Shown one piece after another: positions 53,539 through 61,230 of a stretch of DNA of 64,000 nt. The notes under the pieces were generated by a model, which was not told where the DNA came from, did no database searches, and saw only the letters and a list, made by a program, of their open reading frames with translations. The DNA is taken from NCBI GenBank assembly GCA_947496215.1, contig CANMCF010000024.1, positions 1 to 64,000 of the forward strand. The letters run 5' to 3'. Position 1 is the stretch's first letter; every line of letters starts with the position of its first letter. The translations under genes were made by a program, and so were the position numbers. The DNA is from an uncultured Bizionia sp. Lineage in GTDB: Bacteria > Bacteroidota > Bacteroidia > Flavobacteriales > Flavobacteriaceae.

Positions 53539-53954
53539 GTAAAATCGATAAAATATTTTATGAATGGGATAATCAGTTCTTTAATTTGGAATATGAACTT
53601 GGAGCTGATATTTCAATCTTACGCAAAAATGAAAACTTAAGAGAAGTTCTTAATGAAGAAACTGGAGAAATTGAATTTGAAGGTCTTAATGGGATTCCCA
53701 ATAAAATATCATTGAGGAATAATAAAATAGTTTCAATTTGGCTATCAGGTAGATTAGAACTTCCGAATAACGACTCTCTTTTTGAACTTCCAATGGAGGA
53801 TTTATTACCAAAACTGGATAAAAAACTCAAGCCGTTGAAGACAAAAATTAGAAATATAGAAAATTTAAAAAATTATTATGAATCTGATGTCCTATACTTT
53901 GTTTTTAGAGGAGGTTTTATCACCTTAATTGGAATTTTAAAAAGGAAAAAATAA
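53535..53954 (+). CDS. Small unknown soluble protein, cassette-borne
   Basis: The start 'MSKIDKIFYEW' is preferred to one four codons upstream. The protein is about 139 residues, acidic, with repeated strand-like stretches such as 'IPNKISLRNNKIVSIWL', which reads like a leucine-rich or immunity-type fold. It lies between hairpin boundaries at 53467-53524 and 53964-54096. No family is recognised. Confidence 0.62.
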   Translation: MSKIDKIFYEWDNQFFNLEYELGADISILRKNENLREVLNEETGEIEFEGLNGIPNKISLRNNKIVSIWLSGRLELPNNDSLFELPMEDLLPKLDKKLKPLKTKIRNIENLKNYYESDVLYFVFRGGFITLIGILKRKK

Positions 53955-53963
53955 ATAACGAAA

Positions 53964-54096
53964 GCACAACAATGGTTATAAGTAATTGCTAGTTCTCGCT
54001 TACTTCTGAAAATCCTTGCGGATTTTCAGCTCGGTGTATACTTGTAACGTTAACCACAAAACCACGCAACTACTCATAGCCGAGACCGTTACCTGC
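53964..54096 (+). repeat. attC-like long hairpin boundary 1
   Basis: Left arm GCACAACAATGGTTATAAG and right arm ending CATAGCCGAGACCGTTACC are imperfectly complementary, with extra bases on the right arm. An internal hairpin is CTGAAAATCC-TTGC-GGATTTTCAG. The hairpin starts 9 bp after one stop codon and ends 16 bp before the next start codon, as attC sites do. Confidence 0.6.
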
Positions 54097-54112
54097 AAGC
54101 TGAAAAAAAAAT

Positions 54113-54898
54113 ATGACCGAAAAAGAAAACGACACAAAAGATTTAAAATTTTATTCTCAAAAAGCTATCGGAATTGCGACCTTCATTGGCGGACCATTAG
54201 CAGCTGGATATTTAGTTAGAGAAAACTATCTGAGTTTAAATAAACCTGATGAAGGAAAGAAATCATTATTAATTGGAATTATCTCTACTATTCTTCTATT
54301 CGCTGGGATTTTTATGATTCCTGAGTCAATTATGGACAAAGTTCCAAATCAAATATTACCAGCTATATATACAGGGATTATCTACTTTATAGTTGAAAAA
54401 ATTCACGGTAAAATATTAAATCAGCATAAAGAAAATGGAAATCAATTTTACTCTGGATGGAAAGCAGCTGGAATTGGATTTATCTCATTAATTATATTAT
54501 TAATTGGAATTTTCGGATACGCCTTTCTTTCGCCAGACGGAGAAGAATATGAAAAATACAATACTGAAATAGTAGAATTCACTAAAAACGAAACTGAATC
54601 TTTAGTTTTTTATGAACATATCGATACGGAAACCAGTAATTCACTTATTCAAGAATTAGACAACAAAGCAATTCCTAAATGGAAAGAGAACATTGGAATA
54701 ATTAAAAAATCAAATAATATTGAGAATTTACCAACTGAATTGTTAGAGCAAAATAAAGTTTTACTTAAGTATTCTGAATTGAGATTAAAAGCCTTTGAAT
54801 TGTTCAGAAAGGCGATTAGTGAAGATACCGAAAAGTACTCTCAAGAATTAGAACAAGTACATAAAGAGATTGACGAACAACTAACAAAACTGAATTAA
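54113..54898 (+). CDS. Four-helix membrane protein, cassette-borne
   Basis: The 261-residue protein has four hydrophobic segments in the first ~140 residues ('GPLAAGYLV', 'LLIGIISTILLFAGIFMIP', 'AGIGFISLIILLIGIFGYAFL' and one between) and a charged, helical C-terminal region with 'EDTEKYSQELEQVHKEIDE'. No family is recognised. It is bounded by long hairpins on both sides (53964-54096 and 54905-55102). Confidence 0.68.
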   Translation: MTEKENDTKDLKFYSQKAIGIATFIGGPLAAGYLVRENYLSLNKPDEGKKSLLIGIISTILLFAGIFMIPESIMDKVPNQILPAIYTGIIYFIVEKIHGKILNQHKENGNQFYSGWKAAGIGFISLIILLIGIFGYAFLSPDGEEYEKYNTEIVEFTKNETESLVFYEHIDTETSNSLIQELDNKAIPKWKENIGIIKKSNNIENLPTELLEQNKVLLKYSELRLKAFELFRKAISEDTEKYSQELEQVHKEIDEQLTKLN

Positions 54899-54904
54899 AA
54901 GCCA

Positions 54905-55102
54905 GCAGGTAACAATGGCTATAATTAATACGGGTTTTGGTGCTTACCCCAAATTTTGGGTATATTAATGAAGACCGCCAAATCTTTTGATTTGGCTTTA
55001 AAATGAAAAAGATAAAACAAAATAAAAAGATTTGGCTCAGTGCTTAACCGGAAATTAATTTCTATTAATTTCCGTACTAACCATAGCCGAGACGTTACCA
55101 CC
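54905..55102 (+). repeat. attC-like long hairpin boundary 2
   Basis: Left GCAGGTAACAATGGCTATAA pairs with right ATAGCCGAGACGTTACC with a bulge. Internal hairpins include GCCAAATC/GATTTGGC and GGAAATTAAT/ATTAATTTCC. It starts 7 bp after the previous stop and ends 11 bp before the next start. The length of about 198 bp compares with the longest attC-type sites. Confidence 0.62.
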
Positions 55103-55113
55103 AATTAGGAAGA

Positions 55114-55809
55114 ATGAAAATTATAACAATCATATTCGCAACTTTCTTTTTATTGAGTTGCAATGGAGTAGATAAAAACAATAATAAAATGGGAATATTT
55201 GACAAACTTTTCGGAAAGAATAGTCCGAGCAAAAAAGAAGAGCCTAAAACATTCAATCAAGAAATTGAGAAAACCAGTGAAATGTTAGACGAATCGATAT
55301 TTTGGCAAATTGTAGATAAGTCGATTAAAAACAGTAATGATGAATCTGGGCAAATGTCATTTCTGGTTAAAGAAATTGAAAAACTAACTCCAAAAGAAAT
55401 AATTGGATTCAGATTAAGAACAGATAAACTTCTTTATGATACTTATAACTCCGAAATGTGGTGTGCTGGATATATAATGAATGGTGGATGCTCAGATGAT
55501 GGTTTCGAATATTTTAGAAACTGGGTTATTTCCCGTGGCAAAGAAGTTTATTATAGTGCAAAGGAAAACCCTGACAATTTGATTTCTGAATATGTAGAAG
55601 ATAAAGAATACTACGACTTGGAAGATTTTTGGTATGTAGCGCTAACTTCGTTTAATAACAAAACTGGAAAAGACTTATACGATTATATATCTGATGACTT
55701 TAAAACAAACGAAGGGAATTATCCGCAGTTTGAGTTCACTTGGGAAGAAGAAAAGCCAGAAACGATGAAAGCGATTTGTCCAAGACTTTTCGAAAAAATG
55801 TGGAATTAA
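55114..55809 (+). CDS. DUF4240-family protein, possibly a lipoprotein
   Basis: The frame starts with a lipoprotein-like signal ('FLLSC', Cys about residue 16), then MGIFDKLFG at residue 26, which is an alternative start. The body shows the DUF4240 pattern 'FWQIVDKSIKNSNDES' and 'MWCAGYIMNGGCSDDGFEYFR'. DUF4240 proteins are small orphan genes often near immunity genes. It is bounded by attC-like hairpins. Confidence 0.78.
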   Translation: MKIITIIFATFFLLSCNGVDKNNNKMGIFDKLFGKNSPSKKEEPKTFNQEIEKTSEMLDESIFWQIVDKSIKNSNDESGQMSFLVKEIEKLTPKEIIGFRLRTDKLLYDTYNSEMWCAGYIMNGGCSDDGFEYFRNWVISRGKEVYYSAKENPDNLISEYVEDKEYYDLEDFWYVALTSFNNKTGKDLYDYISDDFKTNEGNYPQFEFTWEEEKPETMKAICPRLFEKMWN

Positions 55810-55822
55810 AAAAGAAAAAAAA

Positions 55823-55892
55823 GGTGGTAACAATGTATAAGAAATCATAGCCGCCTAGCGGCAGGCTACGCTTCTTATACAAAACGTTAGCC
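55823..55892 (+). repeat. attC-like hairpin boundary 3 (short form)
   Basis: Left GGTGGTAACAATGTATAAGAA pattern (from 55823, shown only in part) pairs with TTCTTATACAAAACGTTAGCC pattern ending at 55892. An internal CCGCCTAGCGGCAGG forms the tip. Outer ends GGTAAC and GTTAGCC resemble integron R boxes loosely (GTTAGCC matches GTTRRRY at six of seven positions). It lies 13 bp after one stop and 12 bp before the next start. Confidence 0.68.
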
Positions 55893-55904
55893 ATAATTTA
55901 AGAA

Positions 55905-56594
55905 ATGACCGTACTCACCGCAAATCAAGTAAATGAACTTTGTATTTTTATAGAAAATCAAATTGAAAAAAATGGATGCGACCATTCTTTAAAAAACACA
56001 TTTGAATGGGCTGAACAAAACGGAATCCATAAAGCTGACTTAATCGATGTTTTAGAATTGAATGGTGGATTTTGTGACTGCGAAGTGACATTCAATTTAC
56101 CTGAAGATTGTGATTTGGAACTTGAATCTGACAATAAAGAAATAGATTTTAAAAATCCGTTCAAAATACCTGTGAATTTTCAAAAAGCAGAAAACAAGAT
56201 TTACACAAAAGCAATATTTTCAAATTCAGAATACGGAAATAACAATTACACAAAAAATGGTGAATTACTAATTCCAGCACCTTTTGGATTTAAACCAAAA
56301 AAGAGAGTTAGGAAAAGTATGCACTTTTTTAACGGAACTGAATCTGAATTGCCATCAGAAATCGGAATCGTTAAGGAAATTGAACCGATAATTGGAAAGG
56401 AATTTGCCAAAAAAATCCGTGATTTAAAACTGGAATCTTTTACGAGATTTTCAGAAAGAGATGCTGAATATTATTTTTCGAGAATAGAAAAAATTGACAT
56501 TGGAAAACCAATGGGAACACACTTTATGGAACGGACAGGAATTGGCGGAACGAAAATTGAATTGAAAATACATAAAGTGATATTTAGAAAATAA
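55905..56594 (+). CDS. DUF2695-like protein with an extra C-terminal domain
   Basis: The N-terminal ~65 residues match DUF2695 ('CDHSLKNTFEWAEQNG', 'LELNGGFCDCEVTFNLPED'). Residues about 70-229 are a further, unrecognised domain of mixed strands. No signal. It follows attC-like boundary 3 by 12 bp and its stop lies 4 bp before the CTAT core at 56598. It is the junction between the two boundary types. Confidence 0.72.
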   Translation: MTVLTANQVNELCIFIENQIEKNGCDHSLKNTFEWAEQNGIHKADLIDVLELNGGFCDCEVTFNLPEDCDLELESDNKEIDFKNPFKIPVNFQKAENKIYTKAIFSNSEYGNNNYTKNGELLIPAPFGFKPKKRVRKSMHFFNGTESELPSEIGIVKEIEPIIGKEFAKKIRDLKLESFTRFSERDAEYYFSRIEKIDIGKPMGTHFMERTGIGGTKIELKIHKVIFRK

Positions 56595-56612
56595 AAACTA
56601 TAGTAAAAAAAA

Positions 56613-56903
56613 ATGAACATAAACAAGATCGACTTTTATAATTTATGCCTCGATGAAAGTCCAAATTTATATAGTGAGGTATTTAATCTAGACAAAGATG
56701 AATTTAACAAATGGATTAGGGGTAGCTTGAAAGAAATAATAACATTAAGCTCTTATGAAGAAGTTGTACCTGACGCTATCGTTCTAAATGAAATTACAAA
56801 ACTTGGATACGAACATATTTATTATCAATGCCATTATTCGGCAAAAGCTACTGTTTTTTTATTGATTTGTAACTTTTATTTAATTTCAAAGACATATAGT
56901 TAA
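56613..56903 (+). pseudogene. 3'-truncated copy of the 51927 gene
   Basis: Codons 1-79 match the 51927 gene up to 'HYSAKAT'. After GCTAC at 56847-56851 the sequence changes to TGTTTTTTTATTG and the frame ends with an unrelated tail at 56903. The break coincides exactly with the CTAC core, so this is a module junction inside a gene. Confidence 0.75.
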
Positions 56904-56920
56904 ACCTAAATACTTTTTAT

Positions 56921-57025
56921 ATGTCTACACCTTCAATTGCTTTAATCATTAGTTTGGTTTCAATTATTATTTCCTTGAGTATGGTCTTTTATACTCTGTA
57001 TTTGAATAAGAAAAGAAAGAAATAA
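56921..57025 (+). CDS. Tiny membrane peptide with basic tail, 34 aa
   Basis: 'MSTPSIALIISLVSIIISL' is followed by 'YLNKKRKK'. A shared leader with TTTGTAAC and ATAGTTAAA precedes it, as at 51763. Its TAA stop (57023-57025) overlaps the CTAC core. An identical copy lies at 63052-63156 on the other strand. Confidence 0.6.
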   Translation: MSTPSIALIISLVSIIISLSMVFYTLYLNKKRKK

Positions 57026-57114
57026 CTACTGTTTTATTATTATTTTTTGTTTGTATGTAACGTTTTTTAGTTTCTTCACACATATAAGCATTATTAATCT
57101 AAATCTTTATTATT

Positions 57115-57202
57115 ATGTCAAAACCAAGCCAAAAACCAAACCCTAATTACCCTTCAAAAAACTGATAATCCTTCTGGAGGAAACAGAGGTAACACTCCAT
57201 AA
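57115..57202 (+). pseudogene. Tiny frameshifted peptide gene
   Basis: The frame from 57115 gives 'MSKPSQKPNPNYPSKN' and a stop at 57165. Removing one base from an A tract (about 57156-57161) would continue as 'TDNPSGGNRGNTP' to 57202. The terminator follows 20 bp later. Confidence 0.5.
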
Positions 57203-57222
57203 TCAAAAACTAAGTAATAATC

Positions 57223-57247
57223 AAGATCCATATTGGAGCTTTTTTTA
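57223..57247 (+). terminator. Terminator after the tiny peptide gene
   Basis: AAGATCCA and TGGAGCTT pair with one mismatch around TAT, followed by a T run. Confidence 0.6.
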
Positions 57248-57325
57248 TTTACAATTTTGTGTAACATTTGCATCTGGTACGACACATATATTTAACATTA
57301 CAAACAATTAAAACAAAAATTACAT

Positions 57326-58888
57326 ATGAAAATTAAATTACTATTGGCTTTACAATTAATCATTCTTAATTCAGTTTATTCACAAATTGGAGTTTTAGAT
57401 TCAACTTTTGGGACTAATGGCATTACCGTTACCGATGTCTCCAATAATGAAATGAACGATGGAGGCCAATCTGTTTTGACTAAAGACAATGGTTCAATTA
57501 TCGTCACTGGATATACAACAAACACAAATGGAGATAAAGATTTTGCATTGGTTCAATATGATTCCAATGGCATGTTAGATAATTCTTTTGGAACCAACGG
57601 AATTGCATCTTTAGATCTTAATGGTTTTGATAACATAGCTTCTTCTTCCGTTATGCAATCCGATGGTAAAATCATTACCGTGGGATATACAAGCAACACA
57701 AATAAAGACATCATTGTTACCAGGTTTAATTCAAATGGTTCTTTAGACACTTCATATGCCACAAATGGAATTTACACTTATGACAGTGGAGCAGATGATT
57801 ATGCTGAAACCGTAGCAATCTTATCTAATGACACAATTCTTGTTGGCTGTAGTCTTTCTTCTGATTACGGAGTGATAAAAATATCTAGCCTAGGAACGAA
57901 TGATACTACTTTTGGTTCGAATGGAATTGTAACAACTGATCTTGGAAGTGGTGATACTATTGAAGATATCAAACTACAATCTGATGGTAAAATATTAATT
58001 ACAGGAACTAGCGGTAAAAGTGTTGCTGGTGGAGATGGGGATGTTTACGACAAAGCTTTAATAAGGTATAATACTAATGGAACTTTAGATACTAATTTTA
58101 ATTCTACAGGGATAATATTCAACTCATTTGAAAACGGAGGAGATGATGGAGGCTATTCTATTATAGTTCAACCTGATGGTAAAATAATTGTTTGTGGTTC
58201 ATCTTACATAGGTTTAAATGATGATAATTTTGCTTTGACAAGATATAACAACGACGGAAGTATAGACATTACGTTTGGAACGAATGGCACTACGATAACA
58301 GATTTTGGCTCAAGTTATGATTACTGCCTTTCTTCATTACTTCAAAATGATGGGAAAATTATTCTTGGAGGCATGAAAGTCAATGGCACGACTTATAATC
58401 GTGATTTTTGTTTAGCAAGATATGATAGTAACGGAATTTTAGATACCAATTTTGGTACAAACGGAATTTTAGCAACAGATATAAATAACGACTCAAGAGA
58501 TCATGGAATTTCTTTGGCTTTCCATCAAGATAATAAATTATTATTAGCCGGTTATTCAAGAAATGTTGGAGAAACTTTTGATTTTGCAATAGCTAGATAT
58601 ACAATCGAAGAGAACCTTGGAATTGATAATTTCATAAATAATTCAAAAAATTATTTGATTTACCCAAATCCTGTAGGTGAAAGCATATCCATCATAAATA
58701 AAACCTTAAATAATGAAAAAGTAGATATTGAAATCTACTCTGTTGATGGCAAAAGAATAAAAACCATTACAGATCATAATTTTAGCTACAATCAAAATAT
58801 TCCTTTGGCTTATTTAACTAAAGGGGTTTATATCATAAGAATATCGAACAATAAGACATCGGAAAATCTGAAGATAGTAAAGAAATAA
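57326..58888 (+). CDS. Delta-60 repeat protein with T9SS sorting domain
   Basis: The 520-residue protein has a signal peptide (about 19 residues) and about eight delta-60 repeats with the pattern 'DTFNTNGT...' in forms such as 'LDSTFGTNGI', 'LDNSFGTNGIA' and 'IDITFGTNGT', each with 'QSDGKIIV'-like strands. This predicts a beta-propeller-like body. Residues about 435-520 form a type A T9SS domain ('YPNPVGESISI'). It is a secreted or surface protein. It lies inside the segment flanked by the 431-bp inverted repeats. Confidence 0.92.
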   Translation: MKIKLLLALQLIILNSVYSQIGVLDSTFGTNGITVTDVSNNEMNDGGQSVLTKDNGSIIVTGYTTNTNGDKDFALVQYDSNGMLDNSFGTNGIASLDLNGFDNIASSSVMQSDGKIITVGYTSNTNKDIIVTRFNSNGSLDTSYATNGIYTYDSGADDYAETVAILSNDTILVGCSLSSDYGVIKISSLGTNDTTFGSNGIVTTDLGSGDTIEDIKLQSDGKILITGTSGKSVAGGDGDVYDKALIRYNTNGTLDTNFNSTGIIFNSFENGGDDGGYSIIVQPDGKIIVCGSSYIGLNDDNFALTRYNNDGSIDITFGTNGTTITDFGSSYDYCLSSLLQNDGKIILGGMKVNGTTYNRDFCLARYDSNGILDTNFGTNGILATDINNDSRDHGISLAFHQDNKLLLAGYSRNVGETFDFAIARYTIEENLGIDNFINNSKNYLIYPNPVGESISIINKTLNNEKVDIEIYSVDGKRIKTITDHNFSYNQNIPLAYLTKGVYIIRISNNKTSENLKIVKK

Positions 58889-58962
58889 TTGTTTTCAACC
58901 TAGCTTATCCACGGTATGGATTACCACTAAGTACAGTTTAGTGATAAGAGCAAGAAAGAAGT

Positions 58963-59005
58963 AAAACATAAAAGCAACATATAACCTATGTGACTTTTAT
59001 GTTTT
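58963..59005. terminator. Bidirectional hairpin terminator
   Basis: Arms AAAACATAAAAG (58963-58974) and CTTTTATGTTTT (58994-59005) lie between the convergent delta-60 gene and the minus-strand small genes. The minus-strand gene's stop codon is inside the right arm. Confidence 0.75.
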
Positions 59006-59113
59006 TTTGTATTTCCCTCCCAACTCCTTTAACCTCCAAAAAGAACCATCATTAGTTTCAATTTTCTCATTTGGATTTACTCTTGCTTTGTTTAAAAATT
59101 CTTCTATAGACAT
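58997..59113 (-). CDS. Small protein, 38 aa
   Basis: Read from 'MSIEEFLNKARVNPNEKI', the short protein has a basic C-terminus. A longer frame to 59230 overlaps the next gene. It sits in a run of three minus-strand genes that look phage- or cassette-derived. Function unknown. Confidence 0.4.
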   Translation of the reverse strand: MSIEEFLNKARVNPNEKIETNDGSFWRLKELGGKYKKT

Positions 59114-59145
59114 AATGTTTGTGTTATTGATTAATATTCGTTTTA

Positions 59146-59400
59146 CTACAGGTTTAAAAGTTTTTGATTTGATAGTTTTACCATATTTTGAGCATGCATT
59201 AATTTTATGTCTTTTGCAAAATCTCCACATTTTACGGTGTAATACCCTTTAGATTCTTTTGAATAAACAACACCTTTGTCGCCCTGGTAACATCTGTGTT
59301 TTATATGGTCACCAATTTCAAATTTTTGTTTTGCAGCTTTTGTTGCTTCATCGTGTGTTTTAAATGGGTGACAATAACACCCCCATAATCCTATTGGCAT
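59146..59400 (-). CDS. Small Cys/His-containing protein, 84 aa
   Basis: The sequence begins 'MPIGLWGCYCHPFKTHDEA' and includes a compact KOW-like or SH3-like strand pattern ('IGDHIKHRCYQGDKGVVYS'). It lies 2 bp after the ASCH-like gene on the same strand, so the two are probably co-expressed. Family not recognised. Confidence 0.55.
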   Translation of the reverse strand: MPIGLWGCYCHPFKTHDEATKAAKQKFEIGDHIKHRCYQGDKGVVYSKESKGYYTVKCGDFAKDIKLMHAQNMVKLSNQKLLNL

Positions 59401-59402
59401 AA

Positions 59403-59732
59403 CTACAATTTAATTGATATGCGATCCACTTCTCCAAGCTTCAAAACGTAATATTTAGTTCCTTTTACAGCTCCCCACTTAGGGTTACCTTCTCTAATTT
59501 CCGCTCCTTCAAATTTCACTTTAAAGTTGGGTAATCTCTCACTTAAATATGGACCATTGAAGAAATGTATGTTTTCAACAATAGGATAATATGTTTCACC
59601 CCTAATCGTAGAAGAAAAACATTTGGCCAACCTTTCATCCCAATATTTTTTCACTTCTCGATATTCCTCTGGTTTTTCTCCTGAAAGGATCATATCAAAC
59701 CATTTTCGGCTTATAGTCAACTTTATATCCAT
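59403..59732 (-). CDS. ASCH/PUA-like domain protein
   Basis: The 109-residue protein starts 'MDIKLTISRKWFDMILSGEKPEEYRE', with the WF-x2-I-x-SGEKPEEYRE signature (residues ~11-25) of ASCH-type proteins common in phages and mobile elements. ASCH domains bind RNA or modified nucleosides. It is the first gene of a three-gene minus-strand unit. Confidence 0.78.
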   Translation of the reverse strand: MDIKLTISRKWFDMILSGEKPEEYREVKKYWDERLAKCFSSTIRGETYYPIVENIHFFNGPYLSERLPNFKVKFEGAEIREGNPKWGAVKGTKYYVLKLGEVDRISIKL

Positions 59733-59879
59733 ACTTGTATAATTATTTTTTATAGTCTTATTTGGGATCTGCTATAACAGAAAACAACCATTTATCGATT
59801 AAATCAATCATTTCATCTATTTTATAGAATGAATAAATCTGATTTTCGCATAAAATCTCAACAAAAACTTAAATTAGAC

Positions 59880-60030
59880 ATTGTAAATGTGTGTAAAACA
59901 GAGTGTTAATCTTTTAGTGTTAGTTTTTTCATTTGTTTTATTGGTTAGTTGATAAAAACTCATCTTACACACAGCTTTTGAATCCCAATTTAAGACTGCT
60001 TGCTCCCTATAAAAGCAGTCTTTTTTTTAT
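59880..60030 (+). repeat. Conserved RNA-like unit with terminator, copy 2
   Basis: The counterpart of 49720-49860. TGTGTGTAAAAC near 59889 is partly complementary to TCTTACACACA near 59962. AGAGTGTTAAT is shared. The terminator arms are AAGACTGC (59992-59999) and GCAGTCTT (60015-60022). A CTAC core (60035-60038) begins directly afterwards. Confidence 0.55.
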
Positions 60031-60116
60031 TTAACTACTGTTTTAAAGGTTTGTGTTAATTGATTTGTAACATTCTTTACTTTTTTCCTACTAACTATTT
60101 AACAAGTAATTACGAT

Positions 60117-60266
60117 ATGAAAAAAAATAAGCCAAATTTAATATCATCTCTTTTTGACTCATTCGCTTCGTTTGCCAGTGATTATAAGCGTTTTCAAATA
60201 TTAGTAGTTTTAGCTGTTTTAGTTTTAATGATTTTGTTCATAATCTTAAAAACACTACTGTATTAA
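60117..60266 (+). CDS. Tiny membrane peptide of a cassette-like unit, 49 aa
   Basis: Read from 'MKKNKPNLISS', it has a polar first half and a helix 'FQILVVLAVLVLMILFIIL'. An upstream frame to 60060 has no support. CTAC cores flank it (60035-60038 and 60255-60258), and TTTGTAAC precedes it, as with the other tiny peptide genes. Confidence 0.55.
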   Translation: MKKNKPNLISSLFDSFASFASDYKRFQILVVLAVLVLMILFIILKTLLY

Positions 60267-60536
60267 TGATTTAGTTGATGGCATTATGATATAGTGCGTA
60301 GGAGCTGTATCGTAACGTGCAAACCAATCATCTTGTGAATTATTCCATCTTAATGAACACCACCCTAAATCACCGCCATCTGTTTTAAAACATAATCTGG
60401 TACCATTTGGATTAAAGTCTGGACAAATCCACTCTTCATTAAATCCTATTACTTCTTCGTGGTGTTCTCCTAATTCTTCTATTTTTTTAAATTCTATGAT
60501 TTCTACTGTTTTAATAACTATTGGTAGGGTATTATA
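60255..60536 (-). pseudogene. 5'-truncated gene between two CTAC cores
   Basis: A minus-strand frame without start codon reads through 'EEWICPDFNPNGTRLCF' and 'GDLGWCSLRWNNSQDDWFARYD' and ends in a TAG that lies in the CTAC core at 60255-60258. A second core at 60503-60506 marks the upstream end. The good coding look but missing start indicates a captured 3' fragment. Family unknown. Confidence 0.55.
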
Positions 60537-60583
60537 CTATAGACGTGTTACTAATGACATCATTAACCCTTAAATAAATAAAA

Positions 60584-61225
60584 ATGAGTAAATTATTAAC
60601 TTTCAGAAACATTAAACAAGTCTCATTACTTAGTCTTGTATTATCATTTGTAAACATTCAAACTACCCAAGCACAATGGGAAGGAGGAGGATTTAGTAAC
60701 CCATTCGGTCATTACCTCTATGTAAATTTGGATCAAATCTATCTTAATAATGATAATGCGACTAATAGTCATAACCATACCAGCATATGGTTTGCTAATT
60801 ACGAACAAGGAAGGAGGTTGTTTTATAGTACAAATGATAATAGCTTTAACTTTACACACAGGCTTTTTGCTCCTGGTCTTGAAATATCAGGAAAATCTAA
60901 TTTCACAGAAGCTGTTAACTTCAAAGATGGTTTAAAATCTGCCACAATTGAAGTAACTAGTTCAAATTGGGCTGATTATGTATTCGAAGACACTTATAAC
61001 TTACAACCATTGGAGGATGTAGAAAATTATATAAAAGAGAATCATCATTTACCTAATATTCCATCAAAAGAAACAATTATAAAAGAAGGATATATTGTTC
61101 AAGAGATGAATGTTAAGATGATGGCAAAAATTGAAGAATTATTTTTGCATACCATCGAACAACAGAAACAACTTAAAGAGCAAGCTGCTTTAATAAAAGA
61201 GTTACAAGATAAACTAAATCAATAA
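60584..61225 (+). CDS. Secreted protein with S74-like C-terminal chaperone region
   Basis: A signal peptide ends near 'TQAQ' (about residue 30). The C-terminal ~90 residues read 'SNWADYVFEDTYNLQPLEDVENYI', 'HHLPNIPS' and 'VQEMNVKMMAKIEEL', the tail-fibre/S74-like region common on Bacteroidota surface proteins, ending in a coiled coil. It is followed 5 bp later by an astacin-like protease gene, so both are probably one operon. Confidence 0.8.
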   Translation: MSKLLTFRNIKQVSLLSLVLSFVNIQTTQAQWEGGGFSNPFGHYLYVNLDQIYLNNDNATNSHNHTSIWFANYEQGRRLFYSTNDNSFNFTHRLFAPGLEISGKSNFTEAVNFKDGLKSATIEVTSSNWADYVFEDTYNLQPLEDVENYIKENHHLPNIPSKETIIKEGYIVQEMNVKMMAKIEELFLHTIEQQKQLKEQAALIKELQDKLNQ

Positions 61226-61230
61226 ACGAT

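Larger units (their letters stand above)
56599..57029 (+). repeat. 431-bp repeat, copy 1 (inverted copy at 63048-63478)
   Basis: This unit contains a truncated copy of the 51927 gene and a 34-codon membrane peptide. The inverted copy has the same length, and where I compared them base for base they are identical. Both ends fall at the CTAY boundary core: the left end TATAGT and the right end AACTAC. Beyond CTAC the two copies differ at once. Confidence 0.85.

Noticed and set aside
53467-55892. Considered calling the hairpins true integron attC sites
   Set aside because: The ends match canonical R boxes only in part, and no integrase gene is in the window, so 'attC-like' is as far as the sequence allows.
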